This document shows positions 41,852-52,946 of a stretch of DNA of 64,000 bases, piece after piece. Both the position numbers and the translations under genes were made by a program. Location: positions 57,576 through 121,575 of the forward strand of contig CAICTM010000098.1 in the NCBI GenBank assembly GCA_903772945.1, written 5' to 3'. The stretch is from Seminavis robusta. Its lineage: Eukaryota > Bacillariophyta > Bacillariophyceae > Naviculales > Naviculaceae. How positions within the stretch are numbered: position 1 is the stretch's first letter; each line of letters starts with the position of its first letter. The notes under the pieces are model-generated. The model did no database searches and was not told the DNA's origin. It saw nothing but the letters and a program-made list of their open reading frames with translations.

Positions 41852-42443
41852 AGACCAATCAAATTTGGTTTGTTTGACAAGACGACATTCAATGCTCGTG
41901 CTGAAACATTTGTCAATCATGCTTTCCGTTCTATGGGCACACCATTGGAGTTGCTGATTGGTTGCTGCTCTGAGATTTTTTCTTCGCCCCTTCCATTAGG
42001 CTCGTGGTGGGTCCCTCAGTCTGAAAAGTTGGTACAGCTGGCTGAATTGCATCACCCAACTTTTATTTTTGGGGAGCAATCCCATAAACCGCTCTTGTTT
42101 TACAGTCTTGTCGCCTTTGATCGTGGCGAAGGTTCCAATGTCCCAATAGATAATCGATCATCCAGGAAGTGTTTTCTATGTCCGTTGATCCCAGCGAAAG
42201 GAAAGAAAGAAATAAAGGTCACGGATTTGATGAACTTTTGCTTAGACTTCAAGTACATGTAGAAACCTGAAACATGAGCAAAACAGGCATGGACGAAAGT
42301 GTGGAACAACCCTCTAATACTTGAAAGAGACACCAATACCGCACGTTGTTCGGTCATGCATTGCTGGTCGTGATTTTAATCGCGCTCACAATGTAATTGA
42401 CGCCGCTTTGACCATCCACTTTCGCTCTGCACCCAAAACGTGA
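41852..42443 (+). pseudogene. Possible TnpB/Fanzor-like nuclease remnant
   Basis: A plus-strand frame without ATG (41852-42262) reads RPIKFGLFDKTTFNARAETF, then PLELLIGCCSEIFSS, GSWWVPQSEKLVQLAEL and HPTFIFGEQ. After frame changes, 42330-42443 reads VRSCIAGRDFNRAHNVIDAA and stops. The order of an IG-x-x-x-x-F/Y-S-S strand, a VPQSEKL helix, a strand ending in Glu, Cys pairs and a final R-D-x-N-x-A-x-N helix resembles the RuvC-like end of TnpB/Fanzor proteins. If so, it is broken by frameshifts and the first catalytic Asp is lost. Weak evidence; a chance likeness is possible. Confidence 0.3.
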
Positions 42444-42688
42444 AGAGCAACAGTGTGTATGGTGTCCGCAAGCTTCTCCAACACCAGAGAGAACATCTTC
42501 TTTACCCCGATCTGTTATTGGATTTGGTGCATTGCCTGAGCCAACCTTGACCCAACGCATCAGGAGCAGCTGATTATCAGGAGAAGAGAGGATAGGAGGA
42601 GGAGAAAATGAGACAGAGGGGAAGAGCTCACAAAATTCATTCACTGAGTCACTCACCAACAACAACTACTACCACTACCACTATCACC

Positions 42689-43339
42689 ATGGAATACCTC
42701 AAGCTCGCCGCTCACCTCAACACCTGTGCCAATCAGCTCTTGCTGACTGGAGATGCCTCCCAGGCGTTTGGGCACTACCGCACTGCAATCCGACTCTTGT
42801 CACAATGCCAACAAGTAACCTCCGATCAAGAAAATGACAACGACGACCGTGCACGCCACGCCATCGTCGGTCAAGTGTCCTTGGCAAGACGATGCCTTAC
42901 CGAGCAAGACATGATGGAAAAGGAATGCTTTGCCAGTCCAGTCTTTGAGTTTGCCTACCACGGCAATGACAAAGAACAAGATCAAGATCAAGAACTCACC
43001 TTGAACATGTTGGCTTACTATTCGGCTGTCCTCATTTACAACTGCGCCGTTTGCCTGCACAAACGAGGTGGCTGGTCGGCCTTGCAAAAGGCCAACACTC
43101 TCTACAACCAGTGCATTGAACTGGTGCAGCCCCTCATCACGGAGCCGTCCACTGCCACTTCCTGCCACCACTACGAATTGATGGCATGTGTCCTCAGAAA
43201 TCAAGCCAACATCTTTTACCAGTTGAACGACTTTTCAAATGTCAAATATCTCATGGACAAGGTCTTCTTGTTGCAACAACAAGAACGCATGATGAAGTCA
43301 GCACAATCCAGTGCCAATGCCTTTGCACCCGAGGCCTAA
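42689..43339 (+). CDS. TPR-like helical protein, paralogue of 37751-38668
   Basis: 216 residues with ATG at 42689 (accATGg), preceded by an ACTACTACC-type leader. Helical hairpins resemble TPRs (LAAHLNTCANQLLLTGDASQ, LTLNMLAYYSAVLIYNCAVC, LQKANTLYNQCIELVQPLIT, MACVLRNQANIFYQLNDFSN), ending in a Gln/Ala-rich tail. The middle is acidic and polar (NDKEQDQDQE). Shared hairpins with the gene at 37751-38668 on the opposite strand indicate an old duplication. The last third of the gene and its 3' flank are duplicated again just downstream. Function unknown. Confidence 0.72.
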   Translation: MEYLKLAAHLNTCANQLLLTGDASQAFGHYRTAIRLLSQCQQVTSDQENDNDDRARHAIVGQVSLARRCLTEQDMMEKECFASPVFEFAYHGNDKEQDQDQELTLNMLAYYSAVLIYNCAVCLHKRGGWSALQKANTLYNQCIELVQPLITEPSTATSCHHYELMACVLRNQANIFYQLNDFSNVKYLMDKVFLLQQQERMMKSAQSSANAFAPEA

Positions 43340-43534
43340 GCCACTACTCTACCTGCGCATGCATACATACCGTACATAATTCACACACTTGCTACCATGG
43401 CTACTAGCTACTGCATCTATTCTATTCTGTGTGCAATTCTATTAATAGGCTCAAAAAACTATTTAAAATATGCAAACAACTATTTTGGTTATCATGTAGC
43501 ATCTCATGTACCGGTAGCAAGCAATCACGCTCCC

Positions 43535-43930
43535 CCCTATCAATGCATCGAACTGGTTTAGCCCCTCATCAAAGAACCACTGCCACTTCTTGGTGCCACC
43601 ACTGCAACTTGATGGCGCAAGTCCTCATAATCAAGCCAACATCTTTTACCAGCCCAGCCACTTTTCTTCAAATGTCAAGTATCTCATGGACAATGTCTTC
43701 TTGTTGGCTTGCAGCAACAAGAGTGCATGATGAAGTTGCTTGGCCCAATCCATGGCAAAGGCTTTTGTGCCCAAGGTGTAAGGAGGGTACCCACACCGCA
43801 CTTGCATGTCCACACATCCAATTCACACTTGCTACAGTTCGCTACCACTGCATCTATTCTATGATGCGTGTAATTCTAGCAGTGCAAAAAGTTTTTAAAA
43901 ATGCAACTATTTTGGTTATCATGTATGGTC
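43535..43930 (+). pseudogene. Broken partial tandem copy of the TPR-like gene's 3' end
   Basis: Matches 43105-43500 with an offset of about 430 bp. It carries gcccctcatca, aatcaagccaacatctttta, tatctcatggacaa-gtcttc and, past the stop, ctattttggttatcatgta. Frameshifts and stop codons (for example TAG after ELV) break the frame, so it is not translated. The copy includes both the coding end and about 160 bp of 3' flank. Confidence 0.85.
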
Positions 43931-44014
43931 ATGTAGTAATCACGCAGCGAGGAACGGAAAAAGAAAGCTAGAACGAGGCGCATGTTGTTGTTTTGTTTGT
44001 CTGTGCTGTTGCTT

Positions 44015-47000
44015 TTACTCCTTCTTGAACATGAGCAGCATACGATAGGACACTGCAAAGCCACCAAACACGTTAATGGCGGCCACACCCGTCGCAATGC
44101 ATCCCATGACGGATGCTGGGGAGCCAGTATCGTTGGAAACCATCAAGAGACCTCCCAAAATGACAACACCGGACAAGGCATTGCTGGTACTCATCAAGGG
44201 GCTGAAGAGTGATGGCTCCACGTTCCAGATCAAATAGTATCCCAAAAAGCCAGCCAAAATAAAGTATCCCAACTGTTGTGCAAAGCTGACAGGAGCATAT
44301 GCCGCCACAATGCCAAAGAAGACACCAATGAAAGCAATGGCCACGAATTCTCCCAGTGGTGCCAAATCAAACACGCGAGTGTCTAGCAGACCGGGCTTCT
44401 TCTCGACAACTTCTTGGACAGCCATCTCTTGTTGCTTCTTGGCAGGGGCGGCACTGGTAGCCAACAGACTGTCGGGGGGTGGGAAGGTGATTTGGCCCTC
44501 ATGGACACAGGTCATGCCGCGAACAATCGTATCTTCCATGTCAATGTTGTACTGCTTCTCCTTGAAGAGAATATCAAACAGATTGACGACGTTGTTGCTG
44601 TACATCGTCGATGCTTGCCATGCCATGGCTTGGTTGGTCATGTCGGAACCAATAATCGTCACTCGGCTCTTCTCGTACACGTAGGACTCGCCGGGTCGGG
44701 TGAGGGCACAGTTTCCTCCAGTGGCTCCAGCCAAATCAATAATCACGCTGCCTGCCTTCATGACATCCACGGCATCTTGCTTGATGAGGACGGGGGCCTT
44801 GCGTCCGGGAATGGCAGCAGTGGTAATGATGACATCCACCTCGCGGGCCTGCTTCTTGAACATTTCCATCTCCTTTTGGTAAAAGTCGTCGCTCATGACC
44901 TTGGCATATCCAGACGAAGTGCCTCCAGACTCGTCGGCTCCAAAGTCGAGGACCAAGAAATCTCCCCCCAACGATTCCACTTGCTCCTTGGTTTCCAAAC
45001 GAGTATCAAAGGCTCGGACAATGGCTCCCATGTTCTTGGCCGTTCCAATGGCGGCCAATCCAGCCACACCGGCGCCAATAACCAAGACCTTGGAGGGTGG
45101 GAAGCTACCGGCAGCAGTGACTTCACCGTTCAAGAAGCGTTGATAGTTGTTGGCGCCTTGCACGACGGCGCGGTATCCGGCAATCTTGGCCTGGGAACTT
45201 AGTACATCCAGAGCCTGTGCCCTCGAGATACGGGGAATGGCATCCACAGCGAGCAGATTGACACGGCATTCCTTGGCCTTGGCCAACAGTTCTTTGCCCT
45301 TGTCTGTGCGGGGTCCCACAAAACAGATCATGGACTTGCCAGCAGGAAGCATCTCAATTTCGTGTCGTCCAGTGACAGGGTGGACAATGGGTTCGCGAAT
45401 CTTGACAAGGACGTCGCATTGATCCATGACAGCTTGGGCACTAGAGAGGACGGTTGCTCCTGCCTTTTCATAGTAAGAATCATAGAGGTCGGCACCGTTT
45501 CCAGCTCCAGTCTCGACAAGGACACGGATTCCCTTCTGCAAGAGTCGTTTGGCACCTTCGGGGACGACGGCAACCTTTTTCTCTCCATCCTCGGTTTCCT
45601 TGATAACTCCAAGCTTGAGGGTTGCTTCTGCGTGCAACGTGGGAATGCTGGCCATGAATTCTTCGTCCTTTTTGCGTTCTTCGTCTCGTGCGGCGGACTC
45701 TTGGGCTTCCACATCTCCTGTATTGGTATCGGCAGCCCCGTTGTCTAAAGCTTCGCCCATGAGTTCCACAAGCTTGTCGGTGCTCTTCTTGGCATCGCCC
45801 AAGTACATGGCGTTGTTCTCATGGAAGAACAAAGGATTGTCGACTCCAGCATAACCGACACGGAGACTACGTTTCATCACAATGGTTTGCTCTGAAAGAC
45901 AAAAGGTTGGAAGTGCATCGTCAGCGACACCGATACCAAAGAAGAAGAACGAGGCTCACGATAATAGGGCGACTTGACTTACTCGCTTGCCAGACCTTCA
46001 GGACAGGCATTCCTGCAATGGGGCTGTGGGGGTCACGCTCAGCTCCTGGATTGACAATGTCATTGGCTCCTAGAATCAATACAACATCCGTCTCGGGAAA
46101 GTCAGGGTTGATGTCGTCCATGGACAAGGTGATATCATAGGGAACATTGGCTTCTGCAAGGAGCACGTTCATGTGTCCCGGCATACGTCCAGCCACGGGA
46201 TGGATGGCAAATCGGACCTTGATACCACGAGATCGCAAGCGTGAAGTGAGTTCCTGAATAGTGTGCTGAGCTTTGGCGACAGCCATGCCGTATCCTGGAA
46301 CAATGATGACAGACTTGGCACTTGTCAACATCTCGACAACATCTTCGGATGAGACCTCTTGGATAGTTCCCTGTTCTTCTGGGGAATCGCCGTCGGCCTT
46401 GACAGGAGCCGGTGAAGCGCCGTCACCAAATCCTCCGAGGAGTACATGGGACACAGACCGATTCATGGCGTTACACATGACCAAGGTCAAAATAATTCCA
46501 GAGCATCCAACAAAGGCTCCAGCAACCACCAAGGCCTTGTTGGACAACATGAAACCCGCCGCGGAGGTTGAGAATCCAGAGAGCGAGTTGAGGAACGAGA
46601 TACTGACTGGCATGTCACCTCCTCCAATTGCCATGACAGCTGCAATACCCTCCACTGCGGCCAAGAAGGTCACCACAAGCAAGAATGCAAGACCCTCCTT
46701 GCGATTGTTCCAAGCGGGCTCTCCGGCAAATGCCAAGGCTCCAAAGACTGCCATGGCTGCGAAAATCAGCAGCGTGAAAAGCCCTCGAAAGGGGATGACA
46801 CGCGGCTTGCTGGCAATGGTGCCGTTCAACTTTCCGACAGCAATCATACTTCCAGTGAATGTCATCATTCCAATAATGATACTCAAGACCAGAGCGATTG
46901 CTTGCACCCACAACATGCTGCTGGTCTGGTCAGCTTGCCAATTGCCATAGCGCATCAGAGTGGTCGAATCTTCGTCCAGATACAATCCAATTCCTTCGAG

Positions 47001-47526
47001 AGCAGCTGCCAATCCACCAAATCCATTGTAGGCTCCCACCATCTCTGGCAAGCCCGTCATGGCCACTCCAAACGCAGATCCAAGTCCAAGGATAATTCCA
47101 GGGGCCATGCTGACGGCAATCAACCAAGTGCCATCTTCGTAGGTGTACGCCTCATCGGCCCAGTACGCCGCAATGAGAGCGCCCATGCCTGCCATACCGT
47201 AGAGCATGCCCATTTTGGCGGTCGGGACCTGTATTGGAGATGAGGGTGGTGATATTTCAAAGGGGTATGATGTGTGAGCATGATGTGTCTTCAAAAGATA
47301 CCCCAACTGGGCGTGACACTGCAACATCAAACAAACAAGAAACGACATCACTTACCTTGCTGAGGCCCATGAGACACAGGATAAAGCATGTCAATCCAAC
47401 CACAGCCACAGTATCCAGCCACACCTCATCGATCCAGATTGGAGTCGATGCCGAGAGGACGGTCGAGTCTGGTGCTTCAGTAGCATTAGTAGGATCCATC
47501 ATGAAGCCTTCAACAACAGTATCCAT
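44015..47526 (-). CDS. NAD(P) transhydrogenase, beta-alpha fusion, three exons
   Basis: Exons at 47356-47526, 45983-47228 and 44015-45891. Introns start GTAAGT (both) and end ACAG and TCAG. The product is 1097 residues. The enzyme transfers hydride between NADH and NADP+ coupled to proton entry across a membrane (mitochondrial inner membrane in most eukaryotes). The PntB part comes first: membrane helices, then the NADP-binding domain III with [20 protein letters not shown] and [20 protein letters not shown]. The join [20 protein letters not shown] rebuilds the conserved end of PntB. The PntA part follows: [23 protein letters not shown]-binding [20 protein letters not shown], then C-terminal membrane helices. 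Length is normal. The frame upstream of 47526 has no other ATG. Beta-before-alpha order is known from several protists, whereas animals have alpha-beta. Confidence 0.93.
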
Positions 47527-49059
47527 GTTGAAAATCTTTTGGGGTGATGTCCAATGAATCAAAAATATCTTTTGTGCTTTGTCAGTCTCCAATCTTTGTT
47601 CAGCAAGTCAGTCTGCGAGTCCTTTACCGTGGGTGCTTATATCAATGTATCTATCTGTTCCAAGAGGAGCCAAACCTCTGTCTTGTACTTTTAATATCAA
47701 TCACTTCAATATTTTTCTTCTGTTGTCTTGCCTTTTTTGTGGGAGAGGATGGATGATGGCTCAACTGCCAACAGAATTGATACATCAACCAAGAAGCTTC
47801 GCTTTGGATGGATGGGAAGCGGCCAGCGAACTCAACCAACTAACGTACGATATGCCAATGCTAGTAGCACATACGCCTACCACAGGATTGATCGCAACAC
47901 CAAGATCACAGCCGCCAATTCGAGTTGACACCTACCTTCTCCCGGTAGCCTTGGTTGCTATGCTGCCTCCAACCACAGGGTTCTCAAAACCAGATGGCTC
48001 TCATCCCGCCGAAATTTTGATGAGAATCCATCATTTTGTGAGCTGCCCAAAAGATACCTTTTTGGCAAATCAGAGACGTGACAGCAACACCCGTCACCAT
48101 TGGCTAACTAAAGTTCTCTCCGACATTCTTTTCCAGGAATATAAACTCGTCTTGGATTCGGTTCTCATGACACGATCCTTCTCATTTCCAATTGTTTGTA
48201 GCAGAGCAAACAATCTGTTGTGCAGCAGCTTGGGTAGCTCCTGTTTCATTGGATCAGAAGCCCGAGGGTGGATCTTTTATTAGCTATCTATCTTAGCAGT
48301 ATCTTTATATCTTTGTCCAGCCAGTTAGTTTACAGCTTCCACTTGGCTGTGAGGATCTCCTCATGTGAACGTACAAAGTCGTGATGGCTGGGTATGATAT
48401 GATAGTGCTACCGGAAGTTGTGGGGGAGGCTATCAAATGCAGGCCGGCAAGTTTTTCTGGTTGGTTGAAGCGTTGAAGTTGCAGCCGATGCTATCCATGG
48501 CTCGGAACCTGTTGATTGGTTTCCAGTTTTCCTCGCTGGCTGCCTGCCTCAAGATACAGAACCTGCAAACGCAACACCTTGGCTGCTGGCTGCACCTCGC
48601 CGTTGGCCATGGTGCTGGAGCTCTCTACTAGTACCACGTGTTGCATGGCACTCCAAGACGCAGCCATTGTCGCCGTGATGGAATCAGCCCAGTACGGTAC
48701 ATGTAAGTAGTTTCCCACCAGGACTATGATACCGATAGCCAGTCCGCTTCGAAGGTGGTACCAGGTACCGGTAGCGTACAGTACCGTGGAAACGGGTTGC
48801 CCCTGTGGTTTTACCGGTATTACCCTCGCTACCGGTACCTTCAGAAAGCAGAATAATGGGGTATTTTCAGATTACTTCACGCACACATTCCCCCTCCTTT
48901 TGGCATCAACTCTTAGCCAAGCCCGTGCTTCAACGGAGACGAGAACGACGTGCAGACGAGGCAGTGCTTTTTGTGCTCATCTCCGATTGACGATTGATCA
49001 TTTCATCATTGTCATTCCTCTTCAGACTGCCTCTTCCGAGCCAACAGTACTTGACAACC
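47527..49059. other. Spacer without a supported gene
   Basis: Divergent region between the transhydrogenase and the Q/N-rich gene. A long plus-strand frame (to 48283) starts only with a non-ATG codon or at an internal ATG at 47753 and has no recognisable features. A GGTACC/ACCGGTA cluster lies at about 48756-48838. Nothing else was seen. Confidence 0.4.
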
Positions 49060-50436
49060 ATGAGCCAATCGAATTCTCGTAAACGCAAGACGTGTAGCAG
49101 TAGTGGCAGTACTAGTCAAGATGACTTGCCACAGGATGAATCCACACGTAGTGCGATGGTCGACGACAATCACGGCATGCTCGACAAGTCATTGTCGTCC
49201 TTGGACAGCACGAGTTTGGAGTACCTCTTGGCGGTTCCGTTGGAGATTATCTTTCGTCAGATTCCCACTCCTCATGCGACTTGTCATGGCAAACCGTTGT
49301 TGGCGCGTGCCGAAGCCCGGTGTCTGTTGCAAATTGTGTCGCTGAGTCAGGAATGGGATGTTCTCTTTGCCGCCGCCAATGACAGTCTCGAACAACGCGC
49401 TTGGAGTCGACAATTCCAACTCAAATTGATCAGTTCCGAGTCGTCATCCTCACAACCAACTACCCAACCAAACAAGAGTCACCCCTATTTGCGGCCATTG
49501 GTGCCACTCTTGCAGGTCCAAGGTCAGTACAACACGACAAAGACACTCCGGATATTGGACCGGGAAATGCACACGGTCTTGACGCAATTGCACCACTGCA
49601 GTCAATCCTTGCAACAATTTGCCGAACACAACTGGACGTTGTCAGACAATTTATTGGATGTCCTAGGAGCCAAGGAACAAGACTACTTGGATAATTCACA
49701 GCAACAGCAATCCAACGATACAAAAATGCCAAAGGGAGCTGTATTGGCACGGGAAAAACGGCGTTTGGCAGAATTGCAAGAAGAAATCTGTCAGCGAATT
49801 GAGGCATTGGTACAAAATATGCATGTCCAAGGCCAGGAAGGAGCACCCTCCGACGACGAGGAGGAAGGAGATGGAACGGATGAGCAAAACAACGAAAAGC
49901 CCGTTGGAATTGACTCTTTGGATGTGTCCATGGCGACCATCTGTGCGCAGCTATGGAAGCTACCCAATCTGGCAACACTCACTACCAGCGCCACAACAAC
50001 CGGCAACGGCAAAGACCAGCAAGAACAACAACAATCCACCAAGGTGGGGTTGTTCAGTTACCCGGAACCCATGGAGGAAGAAAACAACAACAATAATAAG
50101 GAACCATCATCCTACAGCACCCCCATGACCATGCCCGGAATGGATGACCCCAGCATTCAACAACAGCAGCAGCAGCAACAGCAGAACGACAACAAACCAT
50201 CCGGAGCCAATTTGAGTGATGATGACGATGAGACCGTCATGGACGAAAACGTCGTAATGGAAGAGCCACAAAAACAGTCGGACCATTCCCAGCATTCCAT
50301 TGTCTCCAACGATCAAGACGACCATCAGCAACAGGTCACTCATAGTGTCGGACGAAACTTGAGCAACACGGAATCGCAAATGCAAAAGTTTGATGCCGGA
50401 GAAGCACTCGTCATGTTTGCTTGTCAAGGGTCCTAA
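49060..50436 (+). CDS. Q/N- and acid-rich unknown protein, possibly F-box-like at its N-terminus
   Basis: 458 residues from ATG at 49060 (accATGa). Residues about 45-65 (SLEYLLAVPLEIIFRQIPTP) have the spacing of an F-box start, but the motif is too weak to call. A helical region follows (ARCLLQIVSLSQEWDVLFAA and LAREKRRLAELQEEICQRIE, a likely coiled coil). The C-terminal half is low complexity: acidic DDEEEGDGTDEQNN, Q/N tracts with nine consecutive Gln, and SDDDDETVMDENVV. The N-terminal RKRK may be a nuclear signal. Probably nuclear and disordered; function unknown. Confidence 0.65.
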   Translation: MSQSNSRKRKTCSSSGSTSQDDLPQDESTRSAMVDDNHGMLDKSLSSLDSTSLEYLLAVPLEIIFRQIPTPHATCHGKPLLARAEARCLLQIVSLSQEWDVLFAAANDSLEQRAWSRQFQLKLISSESSSSQPTTQPNKSHPYLRPLVPLLQVQGQYNTTKTLRILDREMHTVLTQLHHCSQSLQQFAEHNWTLSDNLLDVLGAKEQDYLDNSQQQQSNDTKMPKGAVLAREKRRLAELQEEICQRIEALVQNMHVQGQEGAPSDDEEEGDGTDEQNNEKPVGIDSLDVSMATICAQLWKLPNLATLTTSATTTGNGKDQQEQQQSTKVGLFSYPEPMEEENNNNNKEPSSYSTPMTMPGMDDPSIQQQQQQQQQNDNKPSGANLSDDDDETVMDENVVMEEPQKQSDHSQHSIVSNDQDDHQQQVTHSVGRNLSNTESQMQKFDAGEALVMFACQGS

Positions 50437-51007
50437 CTAACTAAAAAGAGAATGTGGGTGTGGTTTCCAAAGGGGGGTTCACGGTGGAGCTTTTCCTGTC
50501 AAAAACTAACTGTATAATCGTTTGTTGTATCATTCTTGACAGTACAATACCAATAGCTAGCTAGCTAGCGAGATGGATGCAGAACCACGCAACCATAGCT
50601 GCAACTATGCACATCGTACACATTACTGGCAGTGAGGTGCTGACCACTGATTTTTTCTGCTAGCCAGCCACCAGGATACGTGGTCCAACTTTGTTCTATG
50701 GCAATAATCGTTCTCCGGGCACATACACTTTTTCACCGTACCGAACGAAACCAAAATCCCCACTGGCCATGCACGACATGACTTGCGCTGTCAAGCTGGC
50801 TAGCTGGCAAGCAAGATTGCATAAAGACGAGGGTTTCTTGCAATCGGTAGCAGACAGCGTTTATTGTCACGAGTTCTTCACAATTTTGTGCCATTGCAGC
50901 CACCTACCGCACAGCGCAAGTGGATTTGGTAAGTAGTCCAAAACTCACCATCATGGCTCTCACATAGTATTATGTACAGCAAGTGCCGTGTCTGGTAGCT
51001 CATTTAT
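50437..51007. other. Convergent 3' spacer
   Basis: A CTAGCTAGCTAGC tract lies at about 50557-50569. No gene seen. Confidence 0.45.
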
Positions 51008-52605
51008 TTATTTGACAGGCAATGTGAGTGTGCGGTTGTAGTTGGCAGTTGCATCATTGCAATGCTGCTGTTTGTAGTAGATGGCTGCTTCGTTCATACT
51101 CTTGATCATATGACACACGGCGAAGGCATTCCGTTTGATTTTGAGCGGATTGTTGGCATAGTCGAGACGCTTTTCCTGATTGTGCGGCCAGTAGGCATAA
51201 TTGTAGAGTTTGGAAAAATTGCTGGGCGGTGCCACCAGCAAGGGCGACTCACAGGAAATAAAGTCTCCTGGCAAATGGTATTTGGAAAAGAAGTAGTTGC
51301 CGAGAGAGTAGAATTGACAATGATGGAGGACATGGGGCATTTCGTTTGGTGGGAAATTGTCGCATAGATCGTCGCCGTCCTTGTTGTCAATGAGACTCCA
51401 TGCTTCGCCTGCCATAATGTCGACATTGGAAACCATAAAGGAATGTGCCACGGCGTGTTTCAAACCCAAATGAGCGGAAGCAATGCTGTAGGAATACATT
51501 TCACTCAGATGTTCTGGTTTCTGTCACATGTCATAATAATATGTCAAAGAAAGGGGATGAATGAATGATGAGTATTTTTTTGCCAAACAGAATCACATTC
51601 CAACTCGAGCCAGATTGTCTACTACTTGCTCATAGACATGTGTCACAAACTCGGCCCATTTGCTAATGATCCGCCAGAGATCATATCCCTTCATAATATA
51701 GGGTGGCCCCACCATGTAGGAATAGGCTTCCTTTTGTAGATCCAGCTTGGAGACTCTAGAAGGGATTTCGGTCTTTTGGGCAATCTTGTCCATTTTCAAC
51801 CCATTGAAGAATTGGACTCCAAAGGCATATTCCTGCGCAAACGGTTCACGATTCGTTTGTCTTGAAAGGGGCCACCCCATAGTTCTTTGCCGATTGTAAA
51901 ATTGTTGGTGAACGGTCTCAGAATGATTTGATCTGGATCCAATAATATATACGTGACATTGTCGTATTTGTCGTGATTGTAGGGATACCGTAATGCATGA
52001 CTCATCCAATGTCGATATCCCATGGGTTTGTTGAAGAATTTGTAATCAATGCCCGGTTTGCTGTATTTGTATTCGGGTGTATGGTGGAGAAAGAACCGTC
52101 CCGGTGCCATGGGAGCAATATCGCGACGATGAATCTCGTCCATTTGGAGGGCCTCGTCGTCACTGCAGCCCGATGCGACTCGAGTCACATAGCTAATGTT
52201 GTCAGTAGTATCGCTTACTCGCACTTGTCCCGACTTGACGGCATGAAAGAACATGACGTAGGATTGCCAATCCTGAAACGTCGAACAACCCGTCGAAATG
52301 ACTAAATGGTACGTAGGAGCCGGAAGGGAATTCATGTGGTACGCTGGATCCTTCTTTTTCAAATGATCGAAACGGTCGTATTTGCGGTATTCTCTTGCTG
52401 TAGACAACCGAATATTGCTGCTTTGCGTCTTTGTCATGTTGGAAAACAAGAGCATTTCGGCTGCCATGGCATCAGAGGACGACGAGCTGCAAACCAATCT
52501 CCAGAAGGAAAAGCAAATTAAAAGGCCGCTCGTCAGCAGAAATGCTTGAACCGCTTTCTGCCGTTTGGCTTGGGGACTCGGGGGGAGTACCAGCTTCTTC
52601 ACCAT
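51008..52605 (-). CDS. Golgi-type glycosyltransferase (HPAT / peptidyl-serine galactosyltransferase-like), frameshifted
   Basis: The first ATG is at 52605. The N-terminus is type II: a basic tail, then AFLLTSGLLICFSFWRLVC (about 21-39) as signal anchor. Lumenal blocks include APTYHLVISTGCSTFQDWQS, HHTPEYKYSKPGIDYKFFNK, RHWMSHALRYPY and the DxD-like YILLDPDQIILRPF, then ELWGGPFQDK. The frame then shifts at about 51846-51865 to REPFAQEYAFG; one base seems missing from a short A run. A probable intron at 51521-51604 (GTTGGA...GACAG) joins NLAR to KPEHLSEMYSYSIASAHLGL, and the protein ends at 51008. The order and motifs match plant and algal peptidyl O-glycosyltransferases that modify Hyp or Ser in the secretory pathway. 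The shift means a pseudogene, or a sequencing or assembly error. Confidence 0.75.
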
Positions 52606-52943
52606 CTTGCTTTGCTTTGCTTTGCTTTGTGGCAATGTATGTATGGATAGTATGAATGGATTCCTGCTCTAAAAGGCCAACAACGACGTATGCCTTTGGT
52701 CTATGGCTCCCCGCTCGAAAAGGCCAACAAGGCCAACCAACACCGAGATTGGTTGTTGGCTTTCAGAGGCTTTGTAAGACTTGCGAAAGATCTTGCAAAA
52801 ATTTGGAGGGTGACGGGACCTTTCTCACTAATGAAGTCTCTAACCCTAACTAAGAGGACGTGACAGTTCGTGAAAGGGCACAACATTCCACTTTTTTTCA
52901 GCGTTCGTCTCCTGTTTCCTCAGTTTGCTCGCTACTTGGATCC
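52606..52943. other. Spacer upstream of the glycosyltransferase
   Basis: A run of tttgctttgc repeats lies at 52609-52630 just before the start codon, and two similar clauses containing aaaggccaacaa lie at about 52671-52740. No gene. The last ~45 bases match the flank of the 146-bp tandem repeat. Confidence 0.45.
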
Positions 52944-52946
52944 TTA

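Noticed and set aside
47579-48283. A 234-codon plus-strand ORF upstream of the transhydrogenase
   Set aside because: It has no ATG start at its 5' end, no domain and irregular composition; probably an open chance frame.
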